Origin: a virus
Virus record (IMG/VR): IMGVR_UViG_3300042923_000804
Location: 1 to 37,647 of that record
Length of the DNA stretch: 37,647 nucleotides
Strand: one strand, 5' to 3'
In this document: one piece after another, positions 23,375 through 32,689 of the stretch
How the letters are laid out: each line of letters begins with the position of its first letter
Position numbering within the stretch: position 1 is the first letter of the stretch
Program-made: the position numbers and the translations under genes
The notes under the pieces: generated by a model
Databases searched by the model: none
What the model was told of the DNA's origin: nothing
What the model saw: the letters and a program-made list of their open reading frames with translations, nothing else

Positions 23375-23688
23375 CACTACAAGAATTAAAAACAAGAGCT
23401 GAAACTGCAGGTTTTAAATATGCTTATGACCATTTTATAGAAGATGTACAGCCACCACATATAATTGCCCATAAAATCAACTCTGATAACTTTGGTGCTG
23501 ACAATAAAATGTATTATAAAATTAATAATATACAATTAGAACTTACAACTTTAAAAAAGGATTTAGAATTAGAAAATAAAATAGAAACCGAAATACTATA
23601 TGATGTATTTTGGGAAAGTCAAGAAACTTACATTGAGGAAGAAAAAATCTACAATGTGAATTATTTTTTTGAAATAGGAGGAAATTAA
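23371..23688 (+). CDS. Tail terminator / tail completion protein
   Basis: A 105-residue protein by synteny between gp10-like and major tail genes. It has features of Firmicute tail terminators (PPHIIAHKINSDNFGADNKMYYKINNIQLEL and a C-terminal IYNVNYFFEI). The family call rests on position more than sequence. ATG overlaps the previous stop. Confidence 0.75.
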   Translation: MTLQELKTRAETAGFKYAYDHFIEDVQPPHIIAHKINSDNFGADNKMYYKINNIQLELTTLKKDLELENKIETEILYDVFWESQETYIEEEKIYNVNYFFEIGGN

Positions 23689-23691
23689 GAA

Positions 23692-24267
23692 ATGGATAAA
23701 AATAAAGTTTTATACGGATTAAGCAACGTACATGTTGCTAAAATAACAGAAACTGCAGGGGTTATAACTTATGGCACACCATTTAAAATGCCTGGCGTAA
23801 CTGGATTAAATGCTAATCCAGAAGGAGAATCATCTCCATTTTACGCAGATAATGTAACATATCATACAGTAGTTTCAAATAATGGATATACTGGAGATTT
23901 AGTAGTAGCAGTAACACCAGAACAATTTTTTACTGATATTTTAGGTCAAACAAAAGATACTAATGGAGCAATAATTGAAAATGCAGAAGATAAAAACGCT
24001 AGATTTGCTTTAATGTGTGAAATAGACGGAGATGCTCAAAAGAGAAGAATAGTATTCTACGATTGTACAGCTACAAGACCATCAAGAGACAATTCAACAG
24101 TTGAAAATACAATTACACCAGGAACTGAAACAATACCATTAGTTATGAAAGCAAGAACAACTGACAAAGCAATAAGAGGAATTTTAGAGCCTAGTGAAAC
24201 AAATACAGCTATATACAATACTTTCTTTACAAAAGTTTATGAAAAAGATGCAGTTCCTGCAGGTTAA
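23692..24267 (+). CDS. Major tail protein (phi13-like)
   Basis: A 191-residue tail-tube protein. It opens with KVLYGLSNVHVAKITE and contains GVTGLNANPEGESSPFYADN and a C-terminal TEAKARTTDKAIRG-like segment (KARTTDKAIRGILEPSE), as in phi13-type major tail proteins. It forms the helical tail tube of a siphovirus. ATG behind AGGAGG. Confidence 0.9.
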   Translation: MDKNKVLYGLSNVHVAKITETAGVITYGTPFKMPGVTGLNANPEGESSPFYADNVTYHTVVSNNGYTGDLVVAVTPEQFFTDILGQTKDTNGAIIENAEDKNARFALMCEIDGDAQKRRIVFYDCTATRPSRDNSTVENTITPGTETIPLVMKARTTDKAIRGILEPSETNTAIYNTFFTKVYEKDAVPAG

Positions 24268-24278
24268 GGAGATTTTAA

Positions 24279-24665
24279 ATGAAAAAAATTAACATATGTG
24301 AAAAAGAATATACAATCGACTGTAATGCTTTTACTTATATACAGTTTAAAAAAATGTTTGGAACTGGAATATTTAAAGATATACAAATTATAAAAGATTT
24401 TTTAGTTAATCAGACACAAAAAATAACACTTTTGAAATTGCAAAATTTAACTGAGATTGAAATAGAAGAAAAATTATCTAGTTTAATGCTAGACGACATT
24501 GATGGTTATATTGAAGCAATAACAAGAATGGCTTATATATTTATATATACAGCAAATGAGAGAACTGAAGATTACGAAACTTTTATGAAAGGTATCTCTA
24601 AATTGTCTATTGATGATGATTGGGTTGTCGAGGTAACCGAATTTGCGGTCGACAACTTTTGTTAA
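24279..24665 (+). CDS. Tail assembly chaperone, G protein
   Basis: A 128-residue helical chaperone upstream of the tape measure, by order and by its helical, acidic sequence the counterpart of lambda gpG. It ends in AAC TTT TGT TAA. The next frame continues as the T domain, and the overlap window between the upstream stop in that frame (24634) and the G stop is 29 bases. A +1 slip on TTTT (24657-24660) would join the two. Confidence 0.85.
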   Translation: MKKINICEKEYTIDCNAFTYIQFKKMFGTGIFKDIQIIKDFLVNQTQKITLLKLQNLTEIEIEEKLSSLMLDDIDGYIEAITRMAYIFIYTANERTEDYETFMKGISKLSIDDDWVVEVTEFAVDNFC

Positions 24666-24885
24666 TCCAGAAGTTATTGAACAGTTAGAAAAAATACCGG
24701 TCAAAGATAATAAAAAAGAATTATTTCCAGAACATGAGTTTGTTGCTTCTTGTTTAAGAATAGGACTAGCATTACAAGATTTAAAAATTTTAACATATGT
24801 TGATGTCATGAAAATCTTATTAAGTTTCATTGATATAAAAGAAAATAAAGCAACACAACAAGATATTAACAGATTATTAGGGTAG
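24643..24885 (+). CDS. Tail assembly chaperone, T domain (+1 frame)
   Basis: About 75 residues (VNPEVIEQLEKIPVKDNKK ... YVDVMKILLSFIDIKENKATQQDINRLLG) typical of the T part of G-T chaperone fusions. It lies in the +1 frame relative to G. Fusion by +1 frameshift at TTTT is the likely route. Independent start at TTG 24643, eight bases after GAGGT, is an alternative. The usual shift in such phages is -1, so the +1 arrangement is unusual. A C-before-GG is also present at 24646, but its phase differs from the CGG sites elsewhere. Confidence 0.8.
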   Translation: MRSTTFVNPEVIEQLEKIPVKDNKKELFPEHEFVASCLRIGLALQDLKILTYVDVMKILLSFIDIKENKATQQDINRLLG

Positions 24886-24901
24886 GGAAACTTGCCCTAA
24901 T
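24876..24901 (+). other. Hairpin at the chaperone stop codon
   Basis: ATTAGGG (24876-24882) pairs with CCCTAAT (24895-24901) around a 12-base loop, spanning the stop codon of the T domain and lying 20 bases before the tape measure start. It may modulate the relative translation of the chaperone and tape measure. Confidence 0.4.
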
Positions 24902-24921
24902 ATAATTTATGAGGTGAAGAA

Positions 24922-27729
24922 ATGGCAGGAAGTATAAAAGGAATAATAGTTGAAATTGGTGGAGATACATCTGGATTACAAAAATCATTAAGTAAAGTTA
25001 ATTCTGCTACATCTAGTTTAAGCAAGGAATTAAAAGGGATTAATAGTTTGCTTAAGCTTGATCCAAAAAATACCGAATTATTAAGTCAAAAACAAGCAAG
25101 TTATAATGAATTATTAGATAAAACAAAAGACAAAATAAAACAATTAGAAGATATAAGAAATCAAGCAATAGAATCGGAAGTTGCAGGTAATAAGATAAGT
25201 GAAGAAAATTGGAGAAATTTACAACGAGAGATTATTTCTACACAACTAAAACTAAAGCAATTAGAATCAGAAACAACTGATTGGTCAACTAAAGCTGGAG
25301 AAAAAATTGAAGTATATGGCAGCAAAATTATTAATTTAGGGAATAGAATTGATAATTTAGGAACTAAATTTACTACTAGATTGACATTACCAATGATAAC
25401 AGGTAGTGCATTAATAGCAACATCTATTACTAAATCAGCAATGGTGCAAGAAACAGCGATACAACAAGTCGATAGAATATACGGTGATGCATCAAAAACT
25501 ATAAAAGACTTTGCAGAAAATTCAGCACTGTCATATAATATGGCTACTAAAGATGCGTATAAATATGCTCAAGTTTATGGAAACTTAATACAAACTATAA
25601 CGGATGACCAACTGCAAAACGCAGATTATACTCAACAACTTTTAAAAGCTTCATCGGTAATAGCAAGTGCAACTGGTAGGACAATGGAAGATGTAATGGA
25701 CCGTATTCGTTCTGGTTTATTAGGGAATACAGAAGCAATAGAAGATTTAGGCGTTAATGTAAATGTTGCATTATTGGAAACAACTGATACGTTTAAAAAA
25801 TTAGCAGGGAATAAAGGTTGGAAAGATTTAGATTTTAAAACCCAACAACAAATTAGATTATTTGGAATATTAGAACAAACTACAAAAAAATATGGCGATA
25901 CAGTAAATCAAAATACATCTACAAGTTTGCAAAAACTAACTGCAAGAGTAGATAATTTAGGTTCAAAATTAGGAACTAAGTTGTTACCTATAGCAAATAA
26001 ACTTATAGATAAATCAGATGAATTTGTAAATAAATTAGATGACTTAGACGATGCTCAAATTCTAAATATATTAAAAATAGGGTTAATGGTTGCAGCGGCT
26101 GGACCACTTATTAAAGTATTAGGAACAACAACTACTGTGATTGGTGGAACAGTTAAAGGAATAGGATTATTTTCACAAGCAATTGCCGTGGCACATAATA
26201 AGACTGTTTCTGCTAATGACACAGTAAACAAACTAGCAAAAGTATTTGTCGGTTTAACAAGCCCTGTAGGAATTGCAGCAACTGTTATAACTGCTTCGGT
26301 TGCATTAATAACTTATGCGATAAGAAAAGCTGAAGAAGAAACAAGAACATCTTTTGAAAACATAGGTAAAGGTGCTACTGATTTTGTTGAAGGAATAGCA
26401 ACAGCCAATTCACATTTAGATACATTCAATACTATATTATTTGCGACTAACGAAGAACAACAAAAATTGCAAGAAAATATGGTTGAAGTTCAAAAAGGAA
26501 TAACAGACATAGCAAAAAAAGCTTCTGATGAAAGAAGAGATTATACTCAAGATGAAATAGTACAACTAGATGAGTATTTTACAAAATTAAGAGAAATAAA
26601 AAATAGGGAATTAGAGATACAAACTCAAATTGCTGGAGCGATAACTCAACAAGCAAAAACGGTTGCTGAAACACATAAAGGTTCTTTAGAGGAATACAAA
26701 GTCGTTTCTCAAGAATGGATAAAAACAGCCCAAGACCAAGCGGACAAAGAAAAAGAACTTATAAATAATAGAACAATAGAAGAAATAGCATTGTTAAATA
26801 CTAGATATGGCGCAAAAGCAACAATGGAAAATACTGAGTATGCTAGAGAATATAATTCAATTGTAAGTAAAAAAGAACAGGCAATTTTACAAGCACAAGA
26901 TGAGGTAGCAAAAGTAAACAGTGTGTATTCGCAAGGATATTTAGATCGTTCAAAACAAAATGATGGATTCTATGTAGTTCTACAAACAAGCAATCAACAA
27001 GCAGAAGATGAAAACAAAAGACATACTGATAAACTTAACAAAATTCAAACTGATTGGTATGCTACAGAAGATATACGAAGAGGTGCTACTGAGGGAGAAA
27101 ATGCTAGATATAATCAAAAAATGAAAGATATTTGGAAAGATTTATATTCTAGTATGAATGATTCACAAGAAGAACAACTTGGAGCTTGGCTTGGAATGAT
27201 ATCTCAAACTGAATTATACGGTGGCAAAATTGATGAAGAAACCAAAAAAACTGTAGATTCTATATTAGCAAGTTATGACTCTATGCCACAAGGTACAAGA
27301 GATGCAATGAAAAACGCTATGCAACCAATGTTAGAAGAAATGGAGAAGAAAGAACCTTCTTTATTTGCAAAAGCAACAAGTATAGCAAGTGGTATATTAT
27401 CAAAATTAAAAACAGCATTTAATATTCATTCACCGTCAAGAGAAACTAGAGGAATATTTAAGAATGTTATGTTAGGTGCAGAACTTGGACTCGAAGATGA
27501 AGAAAAAAAATTATATAATAAAGTTAATAAAATTTCAAGTAATTTATTAGGTAAATTTAGGAATATTTCTTCTGATTTAACAGTTGGCGGATTAAGTAGA
27601 GAAATAGTAGATAAAACAAAGACAGTTTTTACAACTCCAAATATAGTTATAAATACAAATGACTTGTCAAAAGATAAAATGGATTTAATATTTAACGATT
27701 TAAATAGAAGATTTGGCAGTAAATATTGA
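24922..27729 (+). CDS. Tape measure protein
   Basis: A 935-residue protein that sets tail length (about 140 nm at 0.15 nm per residue, a family rule of thumb). The N-terminus is the usual ISGDTSGLQKSL-type motif (IVEIGGDTSGLQKSLSKVN), followed by coiled coils (about 60-120 and 510-640), two hydrophobic patches (about 385-400 and 440-460), and a C-terminal FNIHSPSRETRGIFKN motif found in many siphophage tape measures. ATG behind GAGGTG. Confidence 0.93.
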   Translation: MAGSIKGIIVEIGGDTSGLQKSLSKVNSATSSLSKELKGINSLLKLDPKNTELLSQKQASYNELLDKTKDKIKQLEDIRNQAIESEVAGNKISEENWRNLQREIISTQLKLKQLESETTDWSTKAGEKIEVYGSKIINLGNRIDNLGTKFTTRLTLPMITGSALIATSITKSAMVQETAIQQVDRIYGDASKTIKDFAENSALSYNMATKDAYKYAQVYGNLIQTITDDQLQNADYTQQLLKASSVIASATGRTMEDVMDRIRSGLLGNTEAIEDLGVNVNVALLETTDTFKKLAGNKGWKDLDFKTQQQIRLFGILEQTTKKYGDTVNQNTSTSLQKLTARVDNLGSKLGTKLLPIANKLIDKSDEFVNKLDDLDDAQILNILKIGLMVAAAGPLIKVLGTTTTVIGGTVKGIGLFSQAIAVAHNKTVSANDTVNKLAKVFVGLTSPVGIAATVITASVALITYAIRKAEEETRTSFENIGKGATDFVEGIATANSHLDTFNTILFATNEEQQKLQENMVEVQKGITDIAKKASDERRDYTQDEIVQLDEYFTKLREIKNRELEIQTQIAGAITQQAKTVAETHKGSLEEYKVVSQEWIKTAQDQADKEKELINNRTIEEIALLNTRYGAKATMENTEYAREYNSIVSKKEQAILQAQDEVAKVNSVYSQGYLDRSKQNDGFYVVLQTSNQQAEDENKRHTDKLNKIQTDWYATEDIRRGATEGENARYNQKMKDIWKDLYSSMNDSQEEQLGAWLGMISQTELYGGKIDEETKKTVDSILASYDSMPQGTRDAMKNAMQPMLEEMEKKEPSLFAKATSIASGILSKLKTAFNIHSPSRETRGIFKNVMLGAELGLEDEEKKLYNKVNKISSNLLGKFRNISSDLTVGGLSREIVDKTKTVFTTPNIVINTNDLSKDKMDLIFNDLNRRFGSKY

Positions 27730-27755
27730 CATTAGTTTTTAATATAATATATAAA
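27726..27755 (+). promoter_or_regulatory. Promoter overlapping the tape-measure stop
   Basis: TTGACA (27726-27731) is followed by TATATA (27748-27753, 16-base spacer) or TATAAA (27750-27755, 18 bases). The -35 contains the stop codon of the tape measure. It could drive baseplate and lysis genes separately from the head genes, but a terminator-like hairpin follows only 40 bases later. Confidence 0.45.
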
Positions 27756-27790
27756 AAAGTTAGAAAAGAAATAAATATTTTAAAATTATG

Positions 27791-27822
27791 AAAAGGGTTA
27801 AATAAAAGTTTAACTCTTTTTT
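27791..27822 (+). terminator. Terminator before the baseplate genes
   Basis: AAAAGGGTTAAA (27791-27802) pairs with TTTAACTCTTTT (27809-27820) around TAAAAG, with one G-U, then TT. It is an intrinsic terminator in the 115-base gap between tape measure and distal tail genes. Confidence 0.7.
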
Positions 27823-27844
27823 AATGCAAAAAAGGAGATAAAAT

Positions 27845-28696
27845 ATGGTAAGAGAATTTTATTTAGTAAATGAAAAGGGTCAACAATATTCACTTATGGA
27901 TTTGAATAATTATTGTTTCTTATCTTCTCCAAGTGGACTAGGATATAGTTATAATAGCACATATGAACAAGTTGGAAATACTTTTATTGAAAATTTAAGA
28001 GAATTAAATCAAGGCAATATAATGGGTGAATTAGTTTTTAAAGAATATGATAATTATAAAAATTTAATAGATTTTGTAGAGTTTTCTAATACTTTAAAGG
28101 CAATATATAAAATACCATTTATAAATGGTATTAAGACTTATTATAGAGATATTAAAATTGAAAGTATTGAGAAAGCAGAAAAATCTAAAAATGGATTGCT
28201 ATATAGTTCAGTAAATTTCAATTGCTTAAGTTTATGGTATGAACAAAATGAAATTGTTTACACTATTAAAACGGGAGAAAACGAGATTAGATGGGACTTT
28301 AAATGGGACAGTAAATTTGCAAGTTATGATAATAGGAATATAACATTTGAAAATAAGGGGCATACGGAAGCTCCTTTTTTATTGCAAATTAATGGTTATG
28401 TTTTAAATCCTAGTATTTCTATATATGTAAATGGGGCAAAAAAAGAAGAACTAAAATTGTTACTAGATATTGAAGAAAATGAAAAATTGATTTATTCAAC
28501 AAAAGACAATGATCTTTATATACATAAAGTTTTAATTGATGGAACTATTGAAAATATATTTAACAGTTCTAATATAGACTTGAATAATACTAATTTTTTT
28601 AAATTACCAAAAGGACTATGTGAAATTAGACTAAGTGCTGACAACGATATAACATCAGCAATTTTAACTATATATGTTCAATATATATCTGTTTAA
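27845..28696 (+). CDS. Distal tail protein (Dit)
   Basis: A 283-residue baseplate hub protein, first gene after the tape measure. Its N-terminus (REFYLVNEKGQQYSLMDLN ... FLSSPSGLGYS) matches Dit proteins of Firmicute siphophages; the rest is beta-rich. It links the tail tube to the tail-tip protein. ATG behind AAAAAGGAG. Confidence 0.85.
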   Translation: MVREFYLVNEKGQQYSLMDLNNYCFLSSPSGLGYSYNSTYEQVGNTFIENLRELNQGNIMGELVFKEYDNYKNLIDFVEFSNTLKAIYKIPFINGIKTYYRDIKIESIEKAEKSKNGLLYSSVNFNCLSLWYEQNEIVYTIKTGENEIRWDFKWDSKFASYDNRNITFENKGHTEAPFLLQINGYVLNPSISIYVNGAKKEELKLLLDIEENEKLIYSTKDNDLYIHKVLIDGTIENIFNSSNIDLNNTNFFKLPKGLCEIRLSADNDITSAILTIYVQYISV

Positions 28697-28709
28697 AGGG
28701 GGAGAAAGA

Positions 28710-29609
28710 ATGTTAAAAGGACAAGTATTTGCAGAGCAAACATTTTCAAGTGATTGCTTTGCACATTTTATTAACACATTTTTAGATAAACGTAATGGTG
28801 TTACAAAAGGCTGTATTTTGAGTAATACATCTAATTCAGTTACTGTTGGAGCAGGTTATTTCGTTGTTCAAGGCAGATTTTTAGAAGAAGTAGGTGGAAC
28901 TACTTTAGATGTAACAAGTGCAACAGAATATTGTAAATTAGTATGCGAAATTGATTTATCAAAAATTAATACTACTACATCATTTTTACAAGCAAGTTGG
29001 AAAATATTAAAAAATTCATCAAATTATCCAACATTAACTCAACAAGATTTAGAAAATGGGGGAACTATTTATCAATTAGAATTTGCTAAATTTCAAAATA
29101 CAACAGGAGGTATAACAAATTTTGTTGATACTCGTACATTAATAGATTTTGAAAGTATATATGCAGGAATACAAGCTTATATAACTGAATTAGAATCTAA
29201 TAGTACAGTAGTATTTAAAGAAACTGGAAAAGGATTATATCCAGATACAGATGCCACTAAATTAGCAGGAATAGTAACTGGTGCTACTAAAAATGAAATG
29301 ATTTTATTATCAGGAAGTGTAGTAACGCCTGCGAGTACAGGTGGTATTCCTGGATCTGGTACAGCCAATATAAATTATCCAGAAGGATATACACCTACAA
29401 ATTGTGTTGTAATTTCTATAGGATTAAAAATAAATGATACACGAGGATATAATTTTGAAGGACAACTTAACGATAGTGTTGGATTATTAACAGGTGGAAT
29501 GCATCACTTTGTTCAACTTGATCCGTCTACTATTCAATTAAATATTCAAAATATATCAACATCTGAAAAAACATTTTATTATAAAATAGTATTAATGAAA
29601 ATAGCATAA
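28710..29609 (+). CDS. Baseplate / upper tail-tip protein, possible receptor-binding component
   Basis: A 299-residue protein with a beta-rich N-terminus (LKGQVFAEQTFSSDCFAHFINTF), a short central helix (about 165-180) and a beta-rich C-terminus with GGMHHFVQLDPSTIQL. Similar structural proteins lie between Dit and the tail-tip gene in Clostridia phages. The ATG at 28710 follows AAAGGGGGAG; an upstream ATG at 28674 lies in the Dit gene. Adsorption role is inferred. Confidence 0.65.
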   Translation: MLKGQVFAEQTFSSDCFAHFINTFLDKRNGVTKGCILSNTSNSVTVGAGYFVVQGRFLEEVGGTTLDVTSATEYCKLVCEIDLSKINTTTSFLQASWKILKNSSNYPTLTQQDLENGGTIYQLEFAKFQNTTGGITNFVDTRTLIDFESIYAGIQAYITELESNSTVVFKETGKGLYPDTDATKLAGIVTGATKNEMILLSGSVVTPASTGGIPGSGTANINYPEGYTPTNCVVISIGLKINDTRGYNFEGQLNDSVGLLTGGMHHFVQLDPSTIQLNIQNISTSEKTFYYKIVLMKIA

Positions 29610-29619
29610 GAGGTGTAAT

Positions 29620-31827
29620 ATGAAAACACTTGAATTATATATACTTTCAAATGAAGATTTATCTATCAAGTCAGTATGTCAACCTTGCTCATATAATATC
29701 AATTTAGATGAAGAAACTAATGGAAAGAGTACTTTTATATTGCCTGCTCTAAACTTTGCTAAAAAAGGGTATTATGCAGTTTTAAATGGGCTATATCAAC
29801 AATTTATATTTAAAATTGATGATGTATTTGCTAATAAAAATGAAAAAACAACATCTGTTACAATGATAGATATTTCAAATATATTTGATAGAAAAGTTAT
29901 TGCTAAAAATTTAGACACAATGACGTCAAGTTCTTTAGAAGATTTTATAGGAAATACTATATTAGAAAACTTCGTAAATTCAGATGATATTATATTAAAT
30001 CTTAACTATATAGACCTTTATATACATTCGCATACGTTGGTTTCAGAACCTACTAACGAAGAAAATGGATTATATAACTTTCATACATTTTTAATAAATT
30101 GCAGACAAAACAAAAACATATATTGCGATTTTAAATTTGAGAATGGTCGAATGAGAATAGATATAAAAAATAAAGTTGAAAACATGGTATTAATTGATAC
30201 TACTGTTAAAGAGGTAACAAATTACAATAAAATTTATGAAGTAGATCCAATTACAAAAGTTCAAGTTTATATAAGAGAAGATGGGACTGAATATAACCTT
30301 TATTTAAGAACTGATAGGACAACTACTACTGATAAAGACGATATTAATCGTGCTAAAGGAAGAACTGAAACAATAAGTGTGGAAACTTTAGATAAAGCAA
30401 ACGAAGAGGCATTAAATATAATAAGAGGTAATACATATAAACATTTAGTAGAATTTCAAATATCTAAAAAGTCAAAATTAGTAGATGTAACACAATTAAA
30501 AATTGGAAGATTAACAAAAATAAAAACAGATGACGATGTTTACGACAGTTATATAAGTGCAATATCAATAAATGATAATGATAATTTTATTTCATACAAA
30601 AGTGGCAACTTAAGAATATCTTTATTAGATAAATTAAAACAAGAAAAAAAAGAAGGTATTGGAAATAAGCTTGATATAAGTGGTGGTATTTTAAAAGGAC
30701 CATTGAATGTTTTAGGGGAAATTTCTAAAAATGGTGTCCCTATTGAAAGTGGAGCTTCTGGAGATACTGTTCCAATTGGTGCAGGTATGTGGTATCCATC
30801 TGATATAATACCTGATAATTGGTTACTTTGTAATGGTCAAGCTGTAAGTAGAACAACATATAATTTATTATTTTCAATTATTGGAACTACACATGGCGCT
30901 GGAGATGGAAGTACAACATTCAATTTACCTAATATTAAAGGCAGAACAATAGTAGGTAAAACTACAACAGCAGAAGATAGTGATTTTGACACTCTAGGTG
31001 AAATTAGAGGTAATAAAAATACAATTTTAACTCAAGACAATTTACCTGCAAGAACAATAGTCAGAGTAAACTTAAACACCGCAGTAGATAGTGCACAAAA
31101 CGTAAGTATAGTAAATGGTTGGAGAAATGTTTGTTTGCAAGATGCATCTAATAACAGCCCAAGTAATAATTTTAAATATGAACAGCCTATTAACAATTTA
31201 CAACCAAGTATAACTGAAAATTATATTATAAAAGCAAAATATAGCGAGGGAATCTTACCACAAACTGGTCTAGTATTAGATGGATTCGGAAATACCAGTG
31301 CAGTTAATGCCGGTTCTGCTAATAATGATAATTATCTATATACTAATAAAGCTGATAAAATAAACATGTCAAAATATATAATTCATAGGGGACCTATTTT
31401 TGGTATTGGTGGTGATGCAGCAAAAAGTTTTGATAAAAATAATTGGGTGGACTTGACAGGTGGCGACATATATAATCCAAGACTTTTTGGCGTAGCCCAA
31501 ATACCTGTCCCAACAGGTTATACAAGATATGTTAGAGCGTATGCTGTTTATAGTGATAATGCTAATACTGGTACATATGGATTAATAGTTAAGACCATGA
31601 ATAGTGGTCTAGACAGAAACTATTTTCGTTTTCCTGTTACTTGGGGAGATTCAAGTGCTAGAAGAGATGCTTATAGTGAAGCGTTTATACCAATTTCAAG
31701 TTTATTTAATGGTCATACACGTTTTTATGCAGCTGTTCCAGGAGAGGCTCAAACAGGTGCAATAGGTAAATTGTATTATTTAGAATTAGTGTACTATGAT
31801 GTTCCCAATGGAATAGTACCAGTATAA
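29620..31827 (+). CDS. Tail-tip protein with collar domain
   Basis: A 735-residue protein. Residues 1-345 resemble siphophage tail-associated/endopeptidase-type tail-tip proteins (KTLELYILSNEDLSIKSV; VEFQISKKSKLVDVTQLKIGRLTKI). About 385-470 is a phage tail-collar domain (PIGAGMWYPSDIIPDNWLLCNGQAVSRTTY ... GDGSTTFNLPNIKGRTIVG). The final 250 residues are a beta-rich, probably receptor-binding domain. Fusion of tail-tip and collar modules is notable. It ends before the lysis terminator. Confidence 0.82.
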   Translation: MKTLELYILSNEDLSIKSVCQPCSYNINLDEETNGKSTFILPALNFAKKGYYAVLNGLYQQFIFKIDDVFANKNEKTTSVTMIDISNIFDRKVIAKNLDTMTSSSLEDFIGNTILENFVNSDDIILNLNYIDLYIHSHTLVSEPTNEENGLYNFHTFLINCRQNKNIYCDFKFENGRMRIDIKNKVENMVLIDTTVKEVTNYNKIYEVDPITKVQVYIREDGTEYNLYLRTDRTTTTDKDDINRAKGRTETISVETLDKANEEALNIIRGNTYKHLVEFQISKKSKLVDVTQLKIGRLTKIKTDDDVYDSYISAISINDNDNFISYKSGNLRISLLDKLKQEKKEGIGNKLDISGGILKGPLNVLGEISKNGVPIESGASGDTVPIGAGMWYPSDIIPDNWLLCNGQAVSRTTYNLLFSIIGTTHGAGDGSTTFNLPNIKGRTIVGKTTTAEDSDFDTLGEIRGNKNTILTQDNLPARTIVRVNLNTAVDSAQNVSIVNGWRNVCLQDASNNSPSNNFKYEQPINNLQPSITENYIIKAKYSEGILPQTGLVLDGFGNTSAVNAGSANNDNYLYTNKADKINMSKYIIHRGPIFGIGGDAAKSFDKNNWVDLTGGDIYNPRLFGVAQIPVPTGYTRYVRAYAVYSDNANTGTYGLIVKTMNSGLDRNYFRFPVTWGDSSARRDAYSEAFIPISSLFNGHTRFYAAVPGEAQTGAIGKLYYLELVYYDVPNGIVPV

Positions 31828-31835
31828 TGAAATAG

Positions 31836-31865
31836 ACAGTCATCTAATAATAGATGGCTGTTTTT
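31836..31865 (+). terminator. Terminator after tail-tip gene
   Basis: ACAGTCATCT (31836-31845) pairs with AGATGGCTGT (31852-31861) around AATAAT, one T-G, then TTTT. It separates baseplate and lysis genes. Confidence 0.8.
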
Positions 31866-31898
31866 ATATAAAAATTATAAAAAAGTAGGTGAGTAATA

Positions 31899-32168
31899 TT
31901 GATTGATAATATGACATTAGGTGAACTTGTTAAAAATATTGGTACTTTGGCTGTAATAGGTGGAGTTATAATATATTTAGCCAAAATATATGCACAGATA
32001 AAACTTACACAAGAACAAATGAGTAATAATGATAAATTAACAAGGGCTAATTTAAAAGCAACAAAAGTAATGCTAGATCATTTTATAGAAGATAAAATTG
32101 GAAATGGCGAATTTAGAGACGCTAGAAAAGATATTGACGAAGCTTTAATAGAAAGGAGAGTGAGTTAA
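31899..32168 (+). CDS. Small membrane protein of the lysis module
   Basis: An 89-residue protein with one hydrophobic segment (about 14-30) and a helical charged tail. It precedes the holin, as do similar membrane proteins in Clostridia phages. TTG start at 31899 behind AGGTGAG; an internal ATG at 31911 is possible. It could be a holin partner or antiholin; no direct evidence. Confidence 0.65.
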   Translation: MIDNMTLGELVKNIGTLAVIGGVIIYLAKIYAQIKLTQEQMSNNDKLTRANLKATKVMLDHFIEDKIGNGEFRDARKDIDEALIERRVS

Positions 32169-32513
32169 ATGTGGAATTTATTTATTGGGTTAATAGCTGT
32201 AATGTTAGCAAATGTTTTTTTTGGAGCTTCACTTGCTAAATTAAAGCAAGAATTTAATAAAGAAAATTTATTAAATGGTCTATTTAAAATATTTACTATA
32301 GTTACAGGTACTGGATTAATATATTTATGCGGATATTTGAATCCAAATATTATGGTTGTAGAAATACAAGGTAATATAGTAAATTTAATAGAAGGGATAA
32401 GACTAATCGCAATAGCTGGAATCGTATTCTATGGTGCAAAAAGTTTATCAAAATTAATTGAAACTATAAAAATTAATACTGCAGTAAAAAGTGTTGAAAA
32501 CACTGACAACTAA
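32169..32513 (+). CDS. Holin
   Basis: A 114-residue membrane protein with three hydrophobic segments (about 3-21, 42-58, 80-95) and a polar C-terminal tail. It lies directly before the endolysin, which fits a pore-forming holin that triggers lysis. ATG immediately follows the previous stop behind AAAGGAGAG. Confidence 0.75.
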   Translation: MWNLFIGLIAVMLANVFFGASLAKLKQEFNKENLLNGLFKIFTIVTGTGLIYLCGYLNPNIMVVEIQGNIVNLIEGIRLIAIAGIVFYGAKSLSKLIETIKINTAVKSVENTDN

Positions 32514-32541
32514 ATATATCAACTTAATTTTTAAATAGCTT

Positions 32542-32568
32542 AAAACGGCGTATAATTCGTCGTTTTTT
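32542..32568 (+). terminator. Terminator after holin
   Basis: AAAACGGCG (32542-32550) pairs with CGTCGTTTT (32558-32566) around TATAATT, one G-U, then TT. The endolysin gene follows it, so either read-through or a separate promoter must drive the endolysin. Confidence 0.7.
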
Positions 32569-32599
32569 GTTATGTTATTTAAGAAAGGAAGTAACGTTT

Positions 32600-32689
32600 A
32601 TGGAAAATGAGAAAATCGTAGAAATTGAGCAAAATGTAGATACGTTAGGATTTGAAACTGAAGAAGAAGGTGCTAATGATAATGAATAA
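32600..32689 (+). CDS. 29-residue acidic mini-protein
   Basis: ATG at 32600 behind AAGAAAGGAAG. The product is very acidic (ten Glu or Asp in the last 20 residues). It overlaps the start of the endolysin, so it may couple translation to it. Function unknown. Confidence 0.5.
   Translation: MENEKIVEIEQNVDTLGFETEEEGANDNE

Noticed and set aside
28674-28709. An upstream ATG for the baseplate gene at 28674
   Set aside because: It lies inside the Dit gene; the ATG at 28710 directly follows AAAGGGGGAG.
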